Positions 26,052-34,779 of a stretch of DNA of 64,000 bases are shown piece after piece. The first letter of the stretch is position 1, and each line of letters starts with the position of its first letter. Made by a program: the position numbers and the translations under genes. The notes below the pieces were generated by a model. The model saw only the letters and a list, made by a program, of their open reading frames with translations, was not told where the DNA came from and made no database searches. The stretch is from contig NZ_SRXU01000007.1 in NCBI RefSeq assembly GCF_004792695.1, forward strand, positions 62,001-126,000, given 5' to 3'. The stretch is from Sphingomonas naasensis. GTDB lineage: Bacteria; Pseudomonadota; Alphaproteobacteria; Sphingomonadales; Sphingomonadaceae.

Positions 26052-26876
26052 TCAGATCCGTCGATCGCCCGGATAGGCGAAGAGCAAATCGCTGCCCGCC
26101 TCGGCATGGAGTTCGCCGGTGCCCTCCAGCGTCACGCATTCGCCGGCATGGAACGCCACGCCGTCGACCACGCCTTCGCCCGCCAGCGGGATCAGCCAGC
26201 CGGTCACGCCATCGGGCAGCGTGAAGGCCCGGCGTCCGCCTTCCCAGCGCTCGAGCACGAATTTGGGGCCTTCGACGAGGATCGTGCGGTCGTCGGCCAC
26301 CTTGCCGGGCATCGGATGCGGCACATAGGGCACCGGGTCGGACACCGCGACGCCGTCGTCGAGATGCAGCTCGCGCGGCCGGCCATAATCATAGAGCCGA
26401 TAGGTGGTCTCGCTGTTCTGCTGGACCTCGACCAGCGTGATGCCGGCGCCGATCGCGTGCACCGTGCCCGACGCCGAATAATAGAAATCGCCCGCCTTCA
26501 CCGGCTTCCAGTCGAGCAGTTCCTCGATCGATCCGTCGAGCGCCGCGGCGCGCAGCGTCTCGCGATCCACCGGGCGCCTGGTGCCCAGCGCGATCGTCGA
26601 ATCGGGCTCGGCGGCAAGGATCACCCAGCATTCGTCCTTGCCGCGCGGCAGGCCCTTGGCCTGGGCCTGGGCGTCGTCGGGATGGACCTGCACCGACAAT
26701 TTCTCGCTGGTGAACAGATATTTGATCAGCAGGTCGGGCGCGGCGTTGCCCGGCGTCTGAAACCAGATCTCGCCCACCGGCTCCTGATCGGGCGCGGGAT
26801 CGGCAAAGCCGGGCCACAGGCTGTGGCGTCCCCAGGGTTTTTCGACCCGGTGCGTGGCGAGAAGCGTCGCAGTCAC
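26052..26876 (-). CDS. manA: Class I mannose-6-phosphate isomerase
   Basis: 274 aa, the short alphaproteobacterial form. It converts fructose-6-phosphate to mannose-6-phosphate with a zinc ion. Metal ligands are seen in KLSVQVHPDD (Q63, H65), GKDECW (E82) and SGTVHAIG. No transferase domain is fused. The 160 bases upstream are a divergent promoter region shared with bamD. A GGAAA/TTTCC palindrome follows the stop. Confidence 0.9.
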   Translation of the reverse strand: MTATLLATHRVEKPWGRHSLWPGFADPAPDQEPVGEIWFQTPGNAAPDLLIKYLFTSEKLSVQVHPDDAQAQAKGLPRGKDECWVILAAEPDSTIALGTRRPVDRETLRAAALDGSIEELLDWKPVKAGDFYYSASGTVHAIGAGITLVEVQQNSETTYRLYDYGRPRELHLDDGVAVSDPVPYVPHPMPGKVADDRTILVEGPKFVLERWEGGRRAFTLPDGVTGWLIPLAGEGVVDGVAFHAGECVTLEGTGELHAEAGSDLLFAYPGDRRI

Positions 26877-27038
26877 TCAATTCCCTCCCGATGCGGATGC
26901 GCGAGACCTGCGCAACGCGCGCGCGTGCACAAAAGGTCCCGTACGGACGCGCCGCTAATGGTCGGGTTCGGCGCCGGACACAATCGCGCCGCGAAAAGGA
27001 TTGTTTGACGCCACTACGCTCGGCTAAGACCCCCGTCC

Positions 27039-27848
27039 ATGCGTACTCCCTTTGCTCGCGCGCTCGCGCTCGCCCTTGTTCCGGTGCTCGCCTTCTCGGT
27101 CGCAGGCTGCGCCAAGCGTGGCGCGAAAACCGACCTGCCTTATGTCGCGCGCGACGTCGGCACGCTCTATTCGGCGGCCCGGCAGCGACTCGACCAGCAT
27201 CAGTACAAGCTCGCCGCCGCGCTGTTCGACGAGGTCGAGCGCCAGCATCCCTATTCGGTCTGGGCGCGCCGCGCACAGCTGATGGGCGCGTTCAGCTATT
27301 ATCTGAACCAGGATTATTCGGAGGCAATCGCCTCGGCGCAGCGCTTCCTCGCGGTGCACCCGGGCAATCGCGACGCGCCCTATGCCTATTATCTGATCGG
27401 CCTCAGCTATTACGAGCAGATCGCCGACGTCACCCGCGATCAGAAGATCACTCAGCAGGCGCTCGATTCGCTCGGCGAGCTGACCCGCCGCTATCCCAAC
27501 ACCCGCTACGCCGCCGATGCGCGCCTCAAGATCGATCTCGTCCGCGATCACCTCGCCGGCAAGGAGATGGAGATCGGCCGCTTCTACGAAGGGCGCGGCC
27601 AGTGGCTCGCGGCGATGAACCGCTTCCGCAACGTCGTCGACAACTATCAGATGACCACGCACGTGCCCGAGGCGCTGCTGCGCCTCACCGAGAGCTATCT
27701 CGCGCTCGGCGTTCCCGGCGAGGCGCAGAAGGCCGCGGCGGTGCTCGGCGCCAATTATCCGGGCACCGACTGGTACAAGCGCGCCTATGATCTGATGCAG
27801 AAGAATCAGGACAAGCTCGCCAAGGCGCAGACCCCCGCCGCGAGCTGA
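27039..27848 (+). CDS. bamD: BamD, outer-membrane protein assembly lipoprotein
   Basis: 269 aa. Lipoprotein signal ending FSVAGC, then five TPR-like repeats. Signature pieces are YKLAAALFDEVERQHPYSVWA, QLMGAFSYYLNQDYSEAI and RYPNTRYAADA. It is the essential partner of BamA in the BAM complex at the inner leaflet of the outer membrane. recN follows 50 bases downstream, a common alphaproteobacterial order. Confidence 0.95.
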   Translation: MRTPFARALALALVPVLAFSVAGCAKRGAKTDLPYVARDVGTLYSAARQRLDQHQYKLAAALFDEVERQHPYSVWARRAQLMGAFSYYLNQDYSEAIASAQRFLAVHPGNRDAPYAYYLIGLSYYEQIADVTRDQKITQQALDSLGELTRRYPNTRYAADARLKIDLVRDHLAGKEMEIGRFYEGRGQWLAAMNRFRNVVDNYQMTTHVPEALLRLTESYLALGVPGEAQKAAAVLGANYPGTDWYKRAYDLMQKNQDKLAKAQTPAAS

Positions 27849-27898
27849 TGCTCGCGCCGGCTTCCGTTCCTCGTCCGTTCCTGCAATAGGGAAGGCGC

Positions 27899-29560
27899 AT
27901 GCTGACGGCGCTTTCCATCCGCGATGTGGTGCTGATCGAGGCGCTCGACCTCGAATTCGGCACGGGCCTCGGCGTGCTGACCGGCGAGACCGGGGCGGGC
28001 AAGTCGATCCTGCTCGATGCGCTCGGGCTCGCGCTCGGCGCGCGCGGCGAGAGCGGGCTGGTGCGGCAGGGAGCGGCGCAGGCGGTGGTCACCGCCAGCT
28101 TCGAGACGCCGTCGCCCGATGGCGCGATCGCCAGCCTGATGGCGCAGAACGGGCTCGACCTTGAGCCCGGCGAGCCCTTGCTCGTCCGCCGCATCGTCAA
28201 GTCCGACGGTGGCAGCCGCGCCTTTGTCAACGACCAGCCGGCCTCGGCGGGGCTGCTTCGCGAGCTCGCGCCGCATCTCGTCGAGATCCACGGCCAGCAC
28301 GATGATCGCGGGCTGCTCAATCCGCGCGGCCACCGCGCGCTGCTCGATAGCTTCGGGCGGCTCGATGCCGGGCCCGTCGCCGTGGCGCACCGCGCGTGGC
28401 GTCAGGCCGAGGATGCGCTCGCCGTCGCCCGCGCCGAGCAGGACGTCGCCGAGCGCGATCGCGAATGGCTGGAGCACGCCGTCGCCGAGCTCCGCGCGCT
28501 CGCACCCGAAGCCGGGGAGGAGGAGCGCCTCGCCGAACGGCGCGCGACGATGCAGCGTGGCGAGAAGGTCGCCGGCGAGCTCCAGTCGGTGGCGCAGCTG
28601 CTCGAAGGCTCGGAAGGCGGGCTCAGCCAGCTGCGCCAGGCCGCGCGCGTGCTCGAACGCATCGCCGACAGCCATGAAGCGCTCGCCGAGGCGCTGGCGG
28701 CGATCGATCGCGCGATCACCGAAGGCGCCGAGGCGCAGGACCGGATCGATTCGGCGGCCGACGCGCTCGCCTTCGATCCCGCCGCGCTCGAAGCCGACGA
28801 GGCGCGGCTGTTCGAGCTGCGCGGCGTCGCGCGCAAGCACCGCATCCAGCCCGACGAATTGTCCGCGCTGCTCGACGAGCTCGCCGGCCGGCTCGAACGC
28901 GTCGAGAGCGGCGGTGCCGGGATCGCCCGGCTCGCGCTCGCGGTCGAGGAGACTCATCGCCACTATCGCGAGGCGGCGCGTGCCCTGTCGGCGGCGCGGA
29001 CCGAGGCGGCGGCGCGACTCGACGCCGTGGTCGAGACCGAGCTCAAGCCGCTCAAGCTCGACGCCGCGCGCTTCCGCACCGTGGTCGAGCCGCTCGATGC
29101 GGGCCAATGGTCGGTCTCAGGGATGGACCGGGTCGAGTTCGCGGTCTCGACCAACCCGGGCGCACCGTTCGCGCCGCTGATCAAGATCGCCAGCGGCGGC
29201 GAGCTCTCGCGCTTCATCCTCGCGCTCAAGGTCGCGCTTGCCGAGGAAGGCGGCGCGCGCACATTGATCTTCGACGAGATCGATCGCGGCGTCGGCGGCG
29301 CGGTGGCGAGCGCGATCGGTGAGCGGCTCGCCCGCCTGTCGTCAAGCGCGCAGGTGCTCGTCGTCACGCACAGCCCGCAGGTCGCCGCGCGCGGGGCCCA
29401 GCATCTGCTCATCGCCAAGAGCCATGACGGCATCGTCACGCGCACCGGCGTCACCCCGCTCGACGCCGGCCAGCGCCGCGAGGAGATCGCGCGGATGCTC
29501 TCGGGCGCCGAAATCACCCCCGAGGCACGCGCCCAGGCCGAGCGCCTGCTCGCCGCCTGA
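27899..29560 (+). CDS. recN: DNA repair protein RecN
   Basis: 553 aa SMC-like ATPase for double-strand break repair. Walker A is TGETGAGKSILLDAL, with the RecN start LTALSIRDVVLIEALDLEFG. Two coiled-coil arms (about residues 160-360) surround the hinge. The signature ASGGELSRFILALK and Walker B TLIFDEIDRGVGG lie near the end. A CAGGATCG/CGATCCTG hairpin follows at 29570-29588. Confidence 0.96.
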   Translation: MLTALSIRDVVLIEALDLEFGTGLGVLTGETGAGKSILLDALGLALGARGESGLVRQGAAQAVVTASFETPSPDGAIASLMAQNGLDLEPGEPLLVRRIVKSDGGSRAFVNDQPASAGLLRELAPHLVEIHGQHDDRGLLNPRGHRALLDSFGRLDAGPVAVAHRAWRQAEDALAVARAEQDVAERDREWLEHAVAELRALAPEAGEEERLAERRATMQRGEKVAGELQSVAQLLEGSEGGLSQLRQAARVLERIADSHEALAEALAAIDRAITEGAEAQDRIDSAADALAFDPAALEADEARLFELRGVARKHRIQPDELSALLDELAGRLERVESGGAGIARLALAVEETHRHYREAARALSAARTEAAARLDAVVETELKPLKLDAARFRTVVEPLDAGQWSVSGMDRVEFAVSTNPGAPFAPLIKIASGGELSRFILALKVALAEEGGARTLIFDEIDRGVGGAVASAIGERLARLSSSAQVLVVTHSPQVAARGAQHLLIAKSHDGIVTRTGVTPLDAGQRREEIARMLSGAEITPEARAQAERLLAA

Positions 29561-29695
29561 ACGCCCGTTCAGGATCGTTTCGATCCTGCGACAAATCGCG
29601 ACACAAAAGGACGAGCCGTGGGACACTCCCGCGACACGGGCGTTTCATAACGCCCTTCGACCGCAGCCGCGGTCCTGTTGCAAAAGGAGAGTAAC

Positions 29696-30061
29696 ATGAA
29701 GAAGTTCTCGCTCGTTCTTGCCGGCCTCGGCATTGCCGCCGCGGCTGTTCCGGCCAGCGCCTTCGCCGCGCCGGCGCCGCTCGCCGCCAGCTACCAGGCC
29801 GGCTGGCAGAACATCAACGCGCGTCAGGCGCGGCTCGAGGCCCGGATCAATCAGGGCATCCGCTCGGGTGCGCTCAGCCGCGCGGAAGCGACCCGGCTGC
29901 GGGCGCAGTTCCGCGACCTCAATCGTCTCGAGGCCCGCTATCGCGCCAGCCGTCCGGGTCTGACCCTCGCCGAGCGTCGCGACCTCGATCGCCGCTTCGA
30001 TGCGCTCTCGGCGCGGATCCAGGTCGAGAAGCATGATCGCAACGGTCGCCGTGGCCGATAA
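29696..30061 (+). CDS. Small periplasmic protein, unknown function
   Basis: 121 aa. A clear signal peptide (MKKFSLVLAGLGIAAAAV, cleavage near ASAFAAP) is followed by a helical, Arg-rich mature part with ARLEARINQGIRSGALSRAEATRL, which resembles short helical stress/chaperone-like periplasmic proteins. The Shine-Dalgarno AAAGGAG selects ATG 29696 over ATG 29678. The 135-base leader holds two further hairpins (GGGCGTT/AACGCCC at 29637-29654; ACCGC/GCGGT near 29660). Confidence 0.75.
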   Translation: MKKFSLVLAGLGIAAAAVPASAFAAPAPLAASYQAGWQNINARQARLEARINQGIRSGALSRAEATRLRAQFRDLNRLEARYRASRPGLTLAERRDLDRRFDALSARIQVEKHDRNGRRGR

Positions 30062-30084
30062 GCGTTCTCAATCCTAAGATGATG

Positions 30085-30114
30085 ACGGGCTCCGCCAGCG
30101 ATGGCGGGGCCCGT
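30085..30114 (+). terminator. Hairpin after the 121-aa gene
   Basis: ACGGGCTCCGCC pairs with GGCGGGGCCCGT around AGCGAT. There is no U-tract, so it may only partly terminate before the response-regulator gene. Confidence 0.45.
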
Positions 30115-30200
30115 TGCCGGTGCGCCATGCCGCTGCTGCATTTGGCCCCAAAGAAAAATTAGGGCAGCAATTCAGACACATTTCCTGTATCAGGACCTCC

Positions 30201-30923
30201 ATGTACGCTGCATCGCAACCCCAGACCGATTCCGCCACGCTCCTCGTCGTCGACGACGATCGCGATATTCGCCACCTGCTCGCCAACAGCCTCGGCGCGC
30301 GCGGGTTCAAGGTCGAGACCGCCGCAGACACGCGCGGCATGGACGAAGTGCTGTCGCGCACCGCGGTCGATTGCGTGATCCTCGACGTGATGATGCCCGG
30401 CGAGGACGGTCTTTCCGCCTGCCGCCGACTCGCGCGTAGCGACGGGCCCGAAGTCATCCTGCTCAGCGCGCTCGGCGAGGAGCAGGATCGGATCCTCGGA
30501 CTCGAGGTCGGCGCCAGCCATTATCTGCCCAAGCCATGCAGCCCGCGCGAGATCCTCGCCACGGTGCGCGCCGCGCTGCGCAAGCGCGGCAGCCATGTCG
30601 CGCCCGCGAGCGAGGTCTACGCGTTCGACGGATGGCGCATCGATCTCGGCAGCCACGAGCTGTTCGATCCCGAGGGCGTGCTGGTCGGGCTCACCGATGG
30701 CGAGTTCGCGGTGCTGCGCGTGTTCATCGAGCGTCCGCGGCGCGTGCTCTCGCGCGAGGCGCTGCTCCAGGCCGCCCGCGGCCCCGACAGCGACGCCTAT
30801 GATCGCGCGATCGACGTCCAGGTCAGCCGTCTGCGTCGCAAGCTGCGCGCCGGCGGCGACGAGATCATCCGCACCGTGCGCAACGAAGGCTATCTGTTCG
30901 TGCCCCGAGTCGTTCGCGCATGA
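30201..30923 (+). CDS. OmpR-family response regulator
   Basis: 240 aa. Receiver domain with acidic pocket LLVVDDD (D18-D20), phospho-acceptor D62 in LDVMMPGEDG and the Lys in HYLPKP. The C-terminal winged helix carries LTDGEFAVLRVF and DVQVSRLRRKLRAGG. Its regulon is unknown. It overlaps the kinase by four bases (ATGA), so they are translated together. ATG 30201 is chosen since the longer frame adds no receiver sequence. Confidence 0.92.
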   Translation: MYAASQPQTDSATLLVVDDDRDIRHLLANSLGARGFKVETAADTRGMDEVLSRTAVDCVILDVMMPGEDGLSACRRLARSDGPEVILLSALGEEQDRILGLEVGASHYLPKPCSPREILATVRAALRKRGSHVAPASEVYAFDGWRIDLGSHELFDPEGVLVGLTDGEFAVLRVFIERPRRVLSREALLQAARGPDSDAYDRAIDVQVSRLRRKLRAGGDEIIRTVRNEGYLFVPRVVRA

Positions 30924-32251
30924 AGGCAATCAGGGGCGCGGCGCGTTCGCCGCTGTTCCTGCGCATCTTCCTGCTCATGCTGGTCTGCGTCGCGGTGGTC
31001 CAGCTGATGAACCTCACGCTGCTCGTCGCGGTCCAGACGCCCTCGGCCAAGCTCTACACCATCGGCCAGATCGCCCATGCGATGGAGCAGGGCCGCGATC
31101 CCATGGGCGATCTCGCGGTCGAGCGAGTCGCGGCGGTGCGCCCGGCCGGGTGGAATCCGCGCGGGGAGCGGATCGAGGCGGCGCTCGCCACCGCGCTCGG
31201 CACCTCGGCCGATGCGGTGCGGGTCAGCTTTCCGCCGCCCTTCCTCCAGCGCGAGCGCGTCTTCCAGCGCTCGGCGGTGCCGCGGCCGCCGGCGATCACG
31301 CCGGCGGTGGCGCGCGACGTCATCGTCATCGGCGATTTCTCGGCGGCGTGGCGCCAGCCCGATGGGCGATGGCTGCGCGTCGAGCCGATTGCCGGGTTCG
31401 AGCCTTGGCGCTGGTTCGTGCTGCTCTGGCTGATCATCTCGGCGATCGCGGTGGCGCCCTTCGCCTGGGCGCTGGCGCATCGCTTCGCCAAGCCGATCCG
31501 CGCCTTCGCCGGCGCCGCCGAGCGGCTCGGCCGCGATCCGCGCGCGCCGCCGCTCGAGCTCGAGGGGCCGGCCGAGATCGCCGAGGCGGCGGCCGCGTTC
31601 AACACGATGCAGGCCCGGCTCAATCGCTATGTCGATGATCGCACCACGGTGATCAGCGCCGTCGCGCATGATCTGCGCACGCCGCTGATGCGGCTGGCGC
31701 TGCGGCTCGAGGCGGCCCCCGATTCGCTCCGCCAGGCATGCGAAGGCGATATCCGCGACATGCAGGGGCTGGTCTCGACCGCGCTCGCCTATGTCCGCGA
31801 GACCAACCAGAAGCCGGTGCGGCGGCCGCTCGACCTGCGCTCGCTCACCGAGACGGTGGTCGACGATCTCGCCGATCGCGGCGAGGCGGTGACCTTCGCG
31901 CCGGGCGATCCGGTGGTGTTCGACGGCAATCCCGCGGCGATCAAGGCGCTCGTCACCAATCTGATCACCAACGCCGTCAAATATGCCGGCAGCGCCGATC
32001 TGTCGCTCGAGCGGATCGACGGGCACGCGGTGCTCGAGGTGCGCGACCGTGGCCCCGGGATCCCGCCCGAGGACCTCGAGCATGTCTTCGAGCCCTTTTT
32101 CCGCGGCGAACGCTCGCGCAATCGCGATACCGGGGGCGTCGGGCTCGGGCTGCCGAGCGCCCGCGCGGTGGCGCGCGCGCATGGCGGCGATGTCGAGCTC
32201 GCCAATCGTGCCGGCGGCGGGCTGGTCGCGACGGTGAGCCTGCCGGTCTAG
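30920..32251 (+). CDS. EnvZ-like sensor histidine kinase
   Basis: 443 aa. Two membrane helices (about 12-38 and 166-188) flank a 120-residue periplasmic sensor, then HAMP, H-box VAHDLRTPL (H250) and HATPase motifs NLITNAVKYAG, DRGPGIPPEDL and GVGLGLPSARAV. The substrate is the OmpR-like regulator upstream. Its stop lies in CTAG at 32248-32251, which is also the stop of the convergent xylanase and the left end of a palindromic element. Confidence 0.92.
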   Translation: MKAIRGAARSPLFLRIFLLMLVCVAVVQLMNLTLLVAVQTPSAKLYTIGQIAHAMEQGRDPMGDLAVERVAAVRPAGWNPRGERIEAALATALGTSADAVRVSFPPPFLQRERVFQRSAVPRPPAITPAVARDVIVIGDFSAAWRQPDGRWLRVEPIAGFEPWRWFVLLWLIISAIAVAPFAWALAHRFAKPIRAFAGAAERLGRDPRAPPLELEGPAEIAEAAAAFNTMQARLNRYVDDRTTVISAVAHDLRTPLMRLALRLEAAPDSLRQACEGDIRDMQGLVSTALAYVRETNQKPVRRPLDLRSLTETVVDDLADRGEAVTFAPGDPVVFDGNPAAIKALVTNLITNAVKYAGSADLSLERIDGHAVLEVRDRGPGIPPEDLEHVFEPFFRGERSRNRDTGGVGLGLPSARAVARAHGGDVELANRAGGGLVATVSLPV

Positions 32252-32308
32252 GGTCCGTACTCGCTACCCGCAATGATCCCGGCCGTTGTGGCTAGCGAGT
32301 ACGGACCC
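32248..32308. repeat. Short CTAGGGTCCGTACTC inverted-repeat element
   Basis: GGGTCCGTACTCGCTA (32251-32266) pairs with TAGCGAGTACGGACCC (32293-32308) over 16 bp with a 26-base loop. It shares its arms with the long element at 50488-50770. Where the long copy has AAT in both arms, this copy has GCT in both, so the change keeps pairing. It encodes the last 19 residues of the xylanase. Confidence 0.85.
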
Positions 32309-33519
32309 TGGCGCGCCGATGCCGCGGCGATCGCGGCGTGGATGGCATTCTGCATCGGCTTGGGCTGGAGCGCCGCGTCATAGGGGCAGGCGCGGCGCAG
32401 CTGGCCGTCGGCGCGCGGCTCGAAGCTCTGCAGCCAGCTATATTTGTCGCTCATCCCCCAGACGAGCACGTCGCGGAGCTGCGGATAGCCCAGCATCAGG
32501 TCGAGATAGCCGCGCGCATACTCGGCCACGGCCTGGTCGCGCGTCGCGACGTCCGCCGGCAGGCCGGTGTCGCGCACGTCGAGCTCGCTGATCACCAATT
32601 TGTAGCCGAGACCGGTCACCTCATCGAGGAACGCGCGCCATGCCGGGCTCTGGTTCGCCACCAGCGTCGCGATCGGAGTGGCCGAATAGATGCCGATATG
32701 GCTCTGGATGCCGAGCGCGTCGACCGGCACGCCGCGGTCGCGAAACCCGCGCAGCAGCGCGAGCACGCCCGCGCGGTGCGTCGCGCCGCCCTCCCAGCCC
32801 ATATAGTCGTTGTAGACGAGCTGCGCGCCCGGCGCCTCGGCGCGCGCGGTGCGGAAAGCGAGGTCGAGCGTCGCCTGCGCACCGCCCAGCGCCTGGCTGA
32901 GCGCGGTCTCGTAGAGAGCGCCGCTCGCCGGATCGACGGCCTCGTTGACCACGTCGTAGCTCGTGATCCGCGCGCCATAGCGGCGGCACACCGTCTGGAT
33001 ATGCTCGGTCAGGATGCGCGTCGCCTCGGCGGTGCCGGCGCCATAGTCGTGGCTCTCGGCCCAGCCGGGCATCCAGCGCCGCTGGTGCCAGAGCAGAGTG
33101 TGCCCGCGCATCGCCATGCCCTTGGCCTCGGCATAGGCGAGGATCGCGTCGAACCGGGTGAAGTCGAAGCGCGCCGCGTCCGGCCGGATCGACTGCCATT
33201 TGAGCTCGTTCTCGGGAACGAGGATCGCGCAATCGTGCTCGAGCAGCGCGGCATAGGCCGGATTGGCGAACGATCCCGCATCGGCGCCCGCCGCCGCCCA
33301 CGCCACCGCCGATCCGAAGCGGATGCCTTTGGTGGCGGCCGCGCCCCGGATGTCGGCGGCGCTCACCGGCGGCGGCGTTGGCGTAGGCGTGGGCGTGGGT
33401 GCCGGGCTCTGCGGCGGGGTCACGATCGAGCCGCCACCGTCGCCACCCCCGCTGCATGCGCCGGTGGCGAGCGCCAGCATCAGGCCCAGGCTCTCGCGGC
33501 GGCTGAGACGGTCTGCCAA
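32248..33519 (-). CDS. GH10 endo-1,4-beta-xylanase, secreted
   Basis: 423 aa. N-terminal SRRESLGLMLALATGAC is a Tat-type/lipoprotein-like signal. A Pro/Thr linker (PTPTPTPTPP) leads into a GH10 barrel with acid/base E193 in SYDVVNEAVD and nucleophile E312 in ISELDVRD; TLLWHQR, SHIGIY and VWGMSDKYSWL are also family-typical. It hydrolyses xylan outside the cytoplasm. The last residues (GPYSLATTAGII onward) come from a palindromic element and are not part of the GH10 fold. Confidence 0.93.
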   Translation of the reverse strand: MADRLSRRESLGLMLALATGACSGGGDGGGSIVTPPQSPAPTPTPTPTPPPVSAADIRGAAATKGIRFGSAVAWAAAGADAGSFANPAYAALLEHDCAILVPENELKWQSIRPDAARFDFTRFDAILAYAEAKGMAMRGHTLLWHQRRWMPGWAESHDYGAGTAEATRILTEHIQTVCRRYGARITSYDVVNEAVDPASGALYETALSQALGGAQATLDLAFRTARAEAPGAQLVYNDYMGWEGGATHRAGVLALLRGFRDRGVPVDALGIQSHIGIYSATPIATLVANQSPAWRAFLDEVTGLGYKLVISELDVRDTGLPADVATRDQAVAEYARGYLDLMLGYPQLRDVLVWGMSDKYSWLQSFEPRADGQLRRACPYDAALQPKPMQNAIHAAIAAASARQGPYSLATTAGIIAGSEYGP

Positions 33520-33572
33520 ACTTCCTCTCCCGATATACGACTACGAGAGTCTTTCGCCCCCCTCGACCGGCA

Positions 33573-33586
33573 TGATAGCGCTAACG
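33573..33586. promoter_or_regulatory. LacI-type operator candidate between the xylanase and sugar-oxidation operons
   Basis: TGATAGCGCTAACG has the palindromic core TAGCGCTA. It sits 53 bases upstream of the xylanase start and 74 bases upstream of the oxidoreductase start, in the 141-base divergent promoter region. It matches 12 of 14 positions of the xyl-box TGGTAGCGCTAACA known in Xanthomonas. No LacI regulator gene is in the window. Confidence 0.5.
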
Positions 33587-33660
33587 CCTGCGCGGCGGCA
33601 GGGCGATTCCCACACGAGACGTGGGCGAACGATCGGGCTAGCCTTGCGTGAGAGGAGAGG

Positions 33661-34779
33661 ATGATGGGGAACAGGCAAAGCCGCCGCGAGGTGCTGACCG
33701 GTTCGGGCGTCGCGCTGCTGGCGGCGACGCTGCCGGCGTGTGGCTGGGCGCAGGAGCCGCCGAAGCGCAAGCTCGGCTATGCGATCGTCGGGCTCGGCAG
33801 TTACGCGACACGCCAGATCATGCCGCGGCTCAAGGATTGCGAGTTCGCGAAGCTCGCCGCTTTGGTCAGCGGCACGCCCGAGAAGCTCGAGCGCTACGGC
33901 GCCGAATATGGCATCCCGAAAACCCATCGCTACAGCTACGCCAATTACGACAGCATCCGCGACAATCCCGATATCGACCTCGTCTATGTCGTGCTGCCCA
34001 ATTCGATGCATGCCGAATATTCGATCCGCGCCAGCCAGGCGGGCAAGCATGTGCTGTGCGAGAAGCCGATGGCCGTCTCCGCGGCCGAATGCGAGGTGAT
34101 GATCGCCGCGGCGAAAAAGGCCGGCAAGAAGCTGATGATCGGCTATCGCTGCCATTTCGAGCCGTACAATCTGCGCGGCATCGAGCTGGTGAAGAGCGGC
34201 TTTGTCGGCCGCCCCCGAGTGATCACTTCCGAACACGGCTTCAATGCCCAGCCCAATCAGTGGCGGCTCGATCGCCCGCTGTCGGGCGGCGGCTCGATGA
34301 TGGACATCGGTATCTACAGCCTCAATGCCGCGCGCTATCTCGCGGGCGAAGAGCCGATCGAAGTCAGCGCGATGGAATCGACCGACCGCAAGGATCCGCG
34401 CTTCCGCAATGTCGAGGACCAGATCGACTGGCAGATGCGCTTCCCGTCCGGCGCGCTGGCCAGCTGCGTGTCGAGCTACAGCTCGAATCACAATGCCTGG
34501 CGGGTGGTCGGCACCGATGGCTGGGTCGGGATGGAGCCCGCCACCGGCTATGACGGCCATCAGATGTGGACGCGCAAGGGCGGCAAGACCGAGCAGGTCA
34601 CGCTGCCGGCTCCGCCCAAAAACCAGTTCGTGGCGCAGCTCGATCACCTCGCGGAATGCGCCATGAACGGCCGCGAGCCGATCGTCTCGGGCGAGGAGGG
34701 CTTGCGCGACATGCGGCTGATCGAGGCGATTTATCGCTCCGCGCGCGAAGGCAAGGCAGTGCGGATGACCGCCGCGTGA
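33661..34779 (+). CDS. Tat-exported Gfo/Idh/MocA oxidoreductase
   Basis: 372 aa. N-terminal NRQSRREVLTGSGVALL is a Tat signal. Rossmann motif VGLGSYA, then GKHVLCEKPMAVSAAECEVM with the catalytic Lys of EKP, and C-terminal GGGSMMDIGIYSLNAARYL. Such enzymes (e.g. glucose-fructose oxidoreductase) hold NADP tightly in the periplasm and oxidise a sugar to a lactone. The substrate is unproven. ATG 33661 or 33664 both fit the AGAGGAGAGG box. It overlaps the permease start. Confidence 0.88.
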   Translation: MMGNRQSRREVLTGSGVALLAATLPACGWAQEPPKRKLGYAIVGLGSYATRQIMPRLKDCEFAKLAALVSGTPEKLERYGAEYGIPKTHRYSYANYDSIRDNPDIDLVYVVLPNSMHAEYSIRASQAGKHVLCEKPMAVSAAECEVMIAAAKKAGKKLMIGYRCHFEPYNLRGIELVKSGFVGRPRVITSEHGFNAQPNQWRLDRPLSGGGSMMDIGIYSLNAARYLAGEEPIEVSAMESTDRKDPRFRNVEDQIDWQMRFPSGALASCVSSYSSNHNAWRVVGTDGWVGMEPATGYDGHQMWTRKGGKTEQVTLPAPPKNQFVAQLDHLAECAMNGREPIVSGEEGLRDMRLIEAIYRSAREGKAVRMTAA

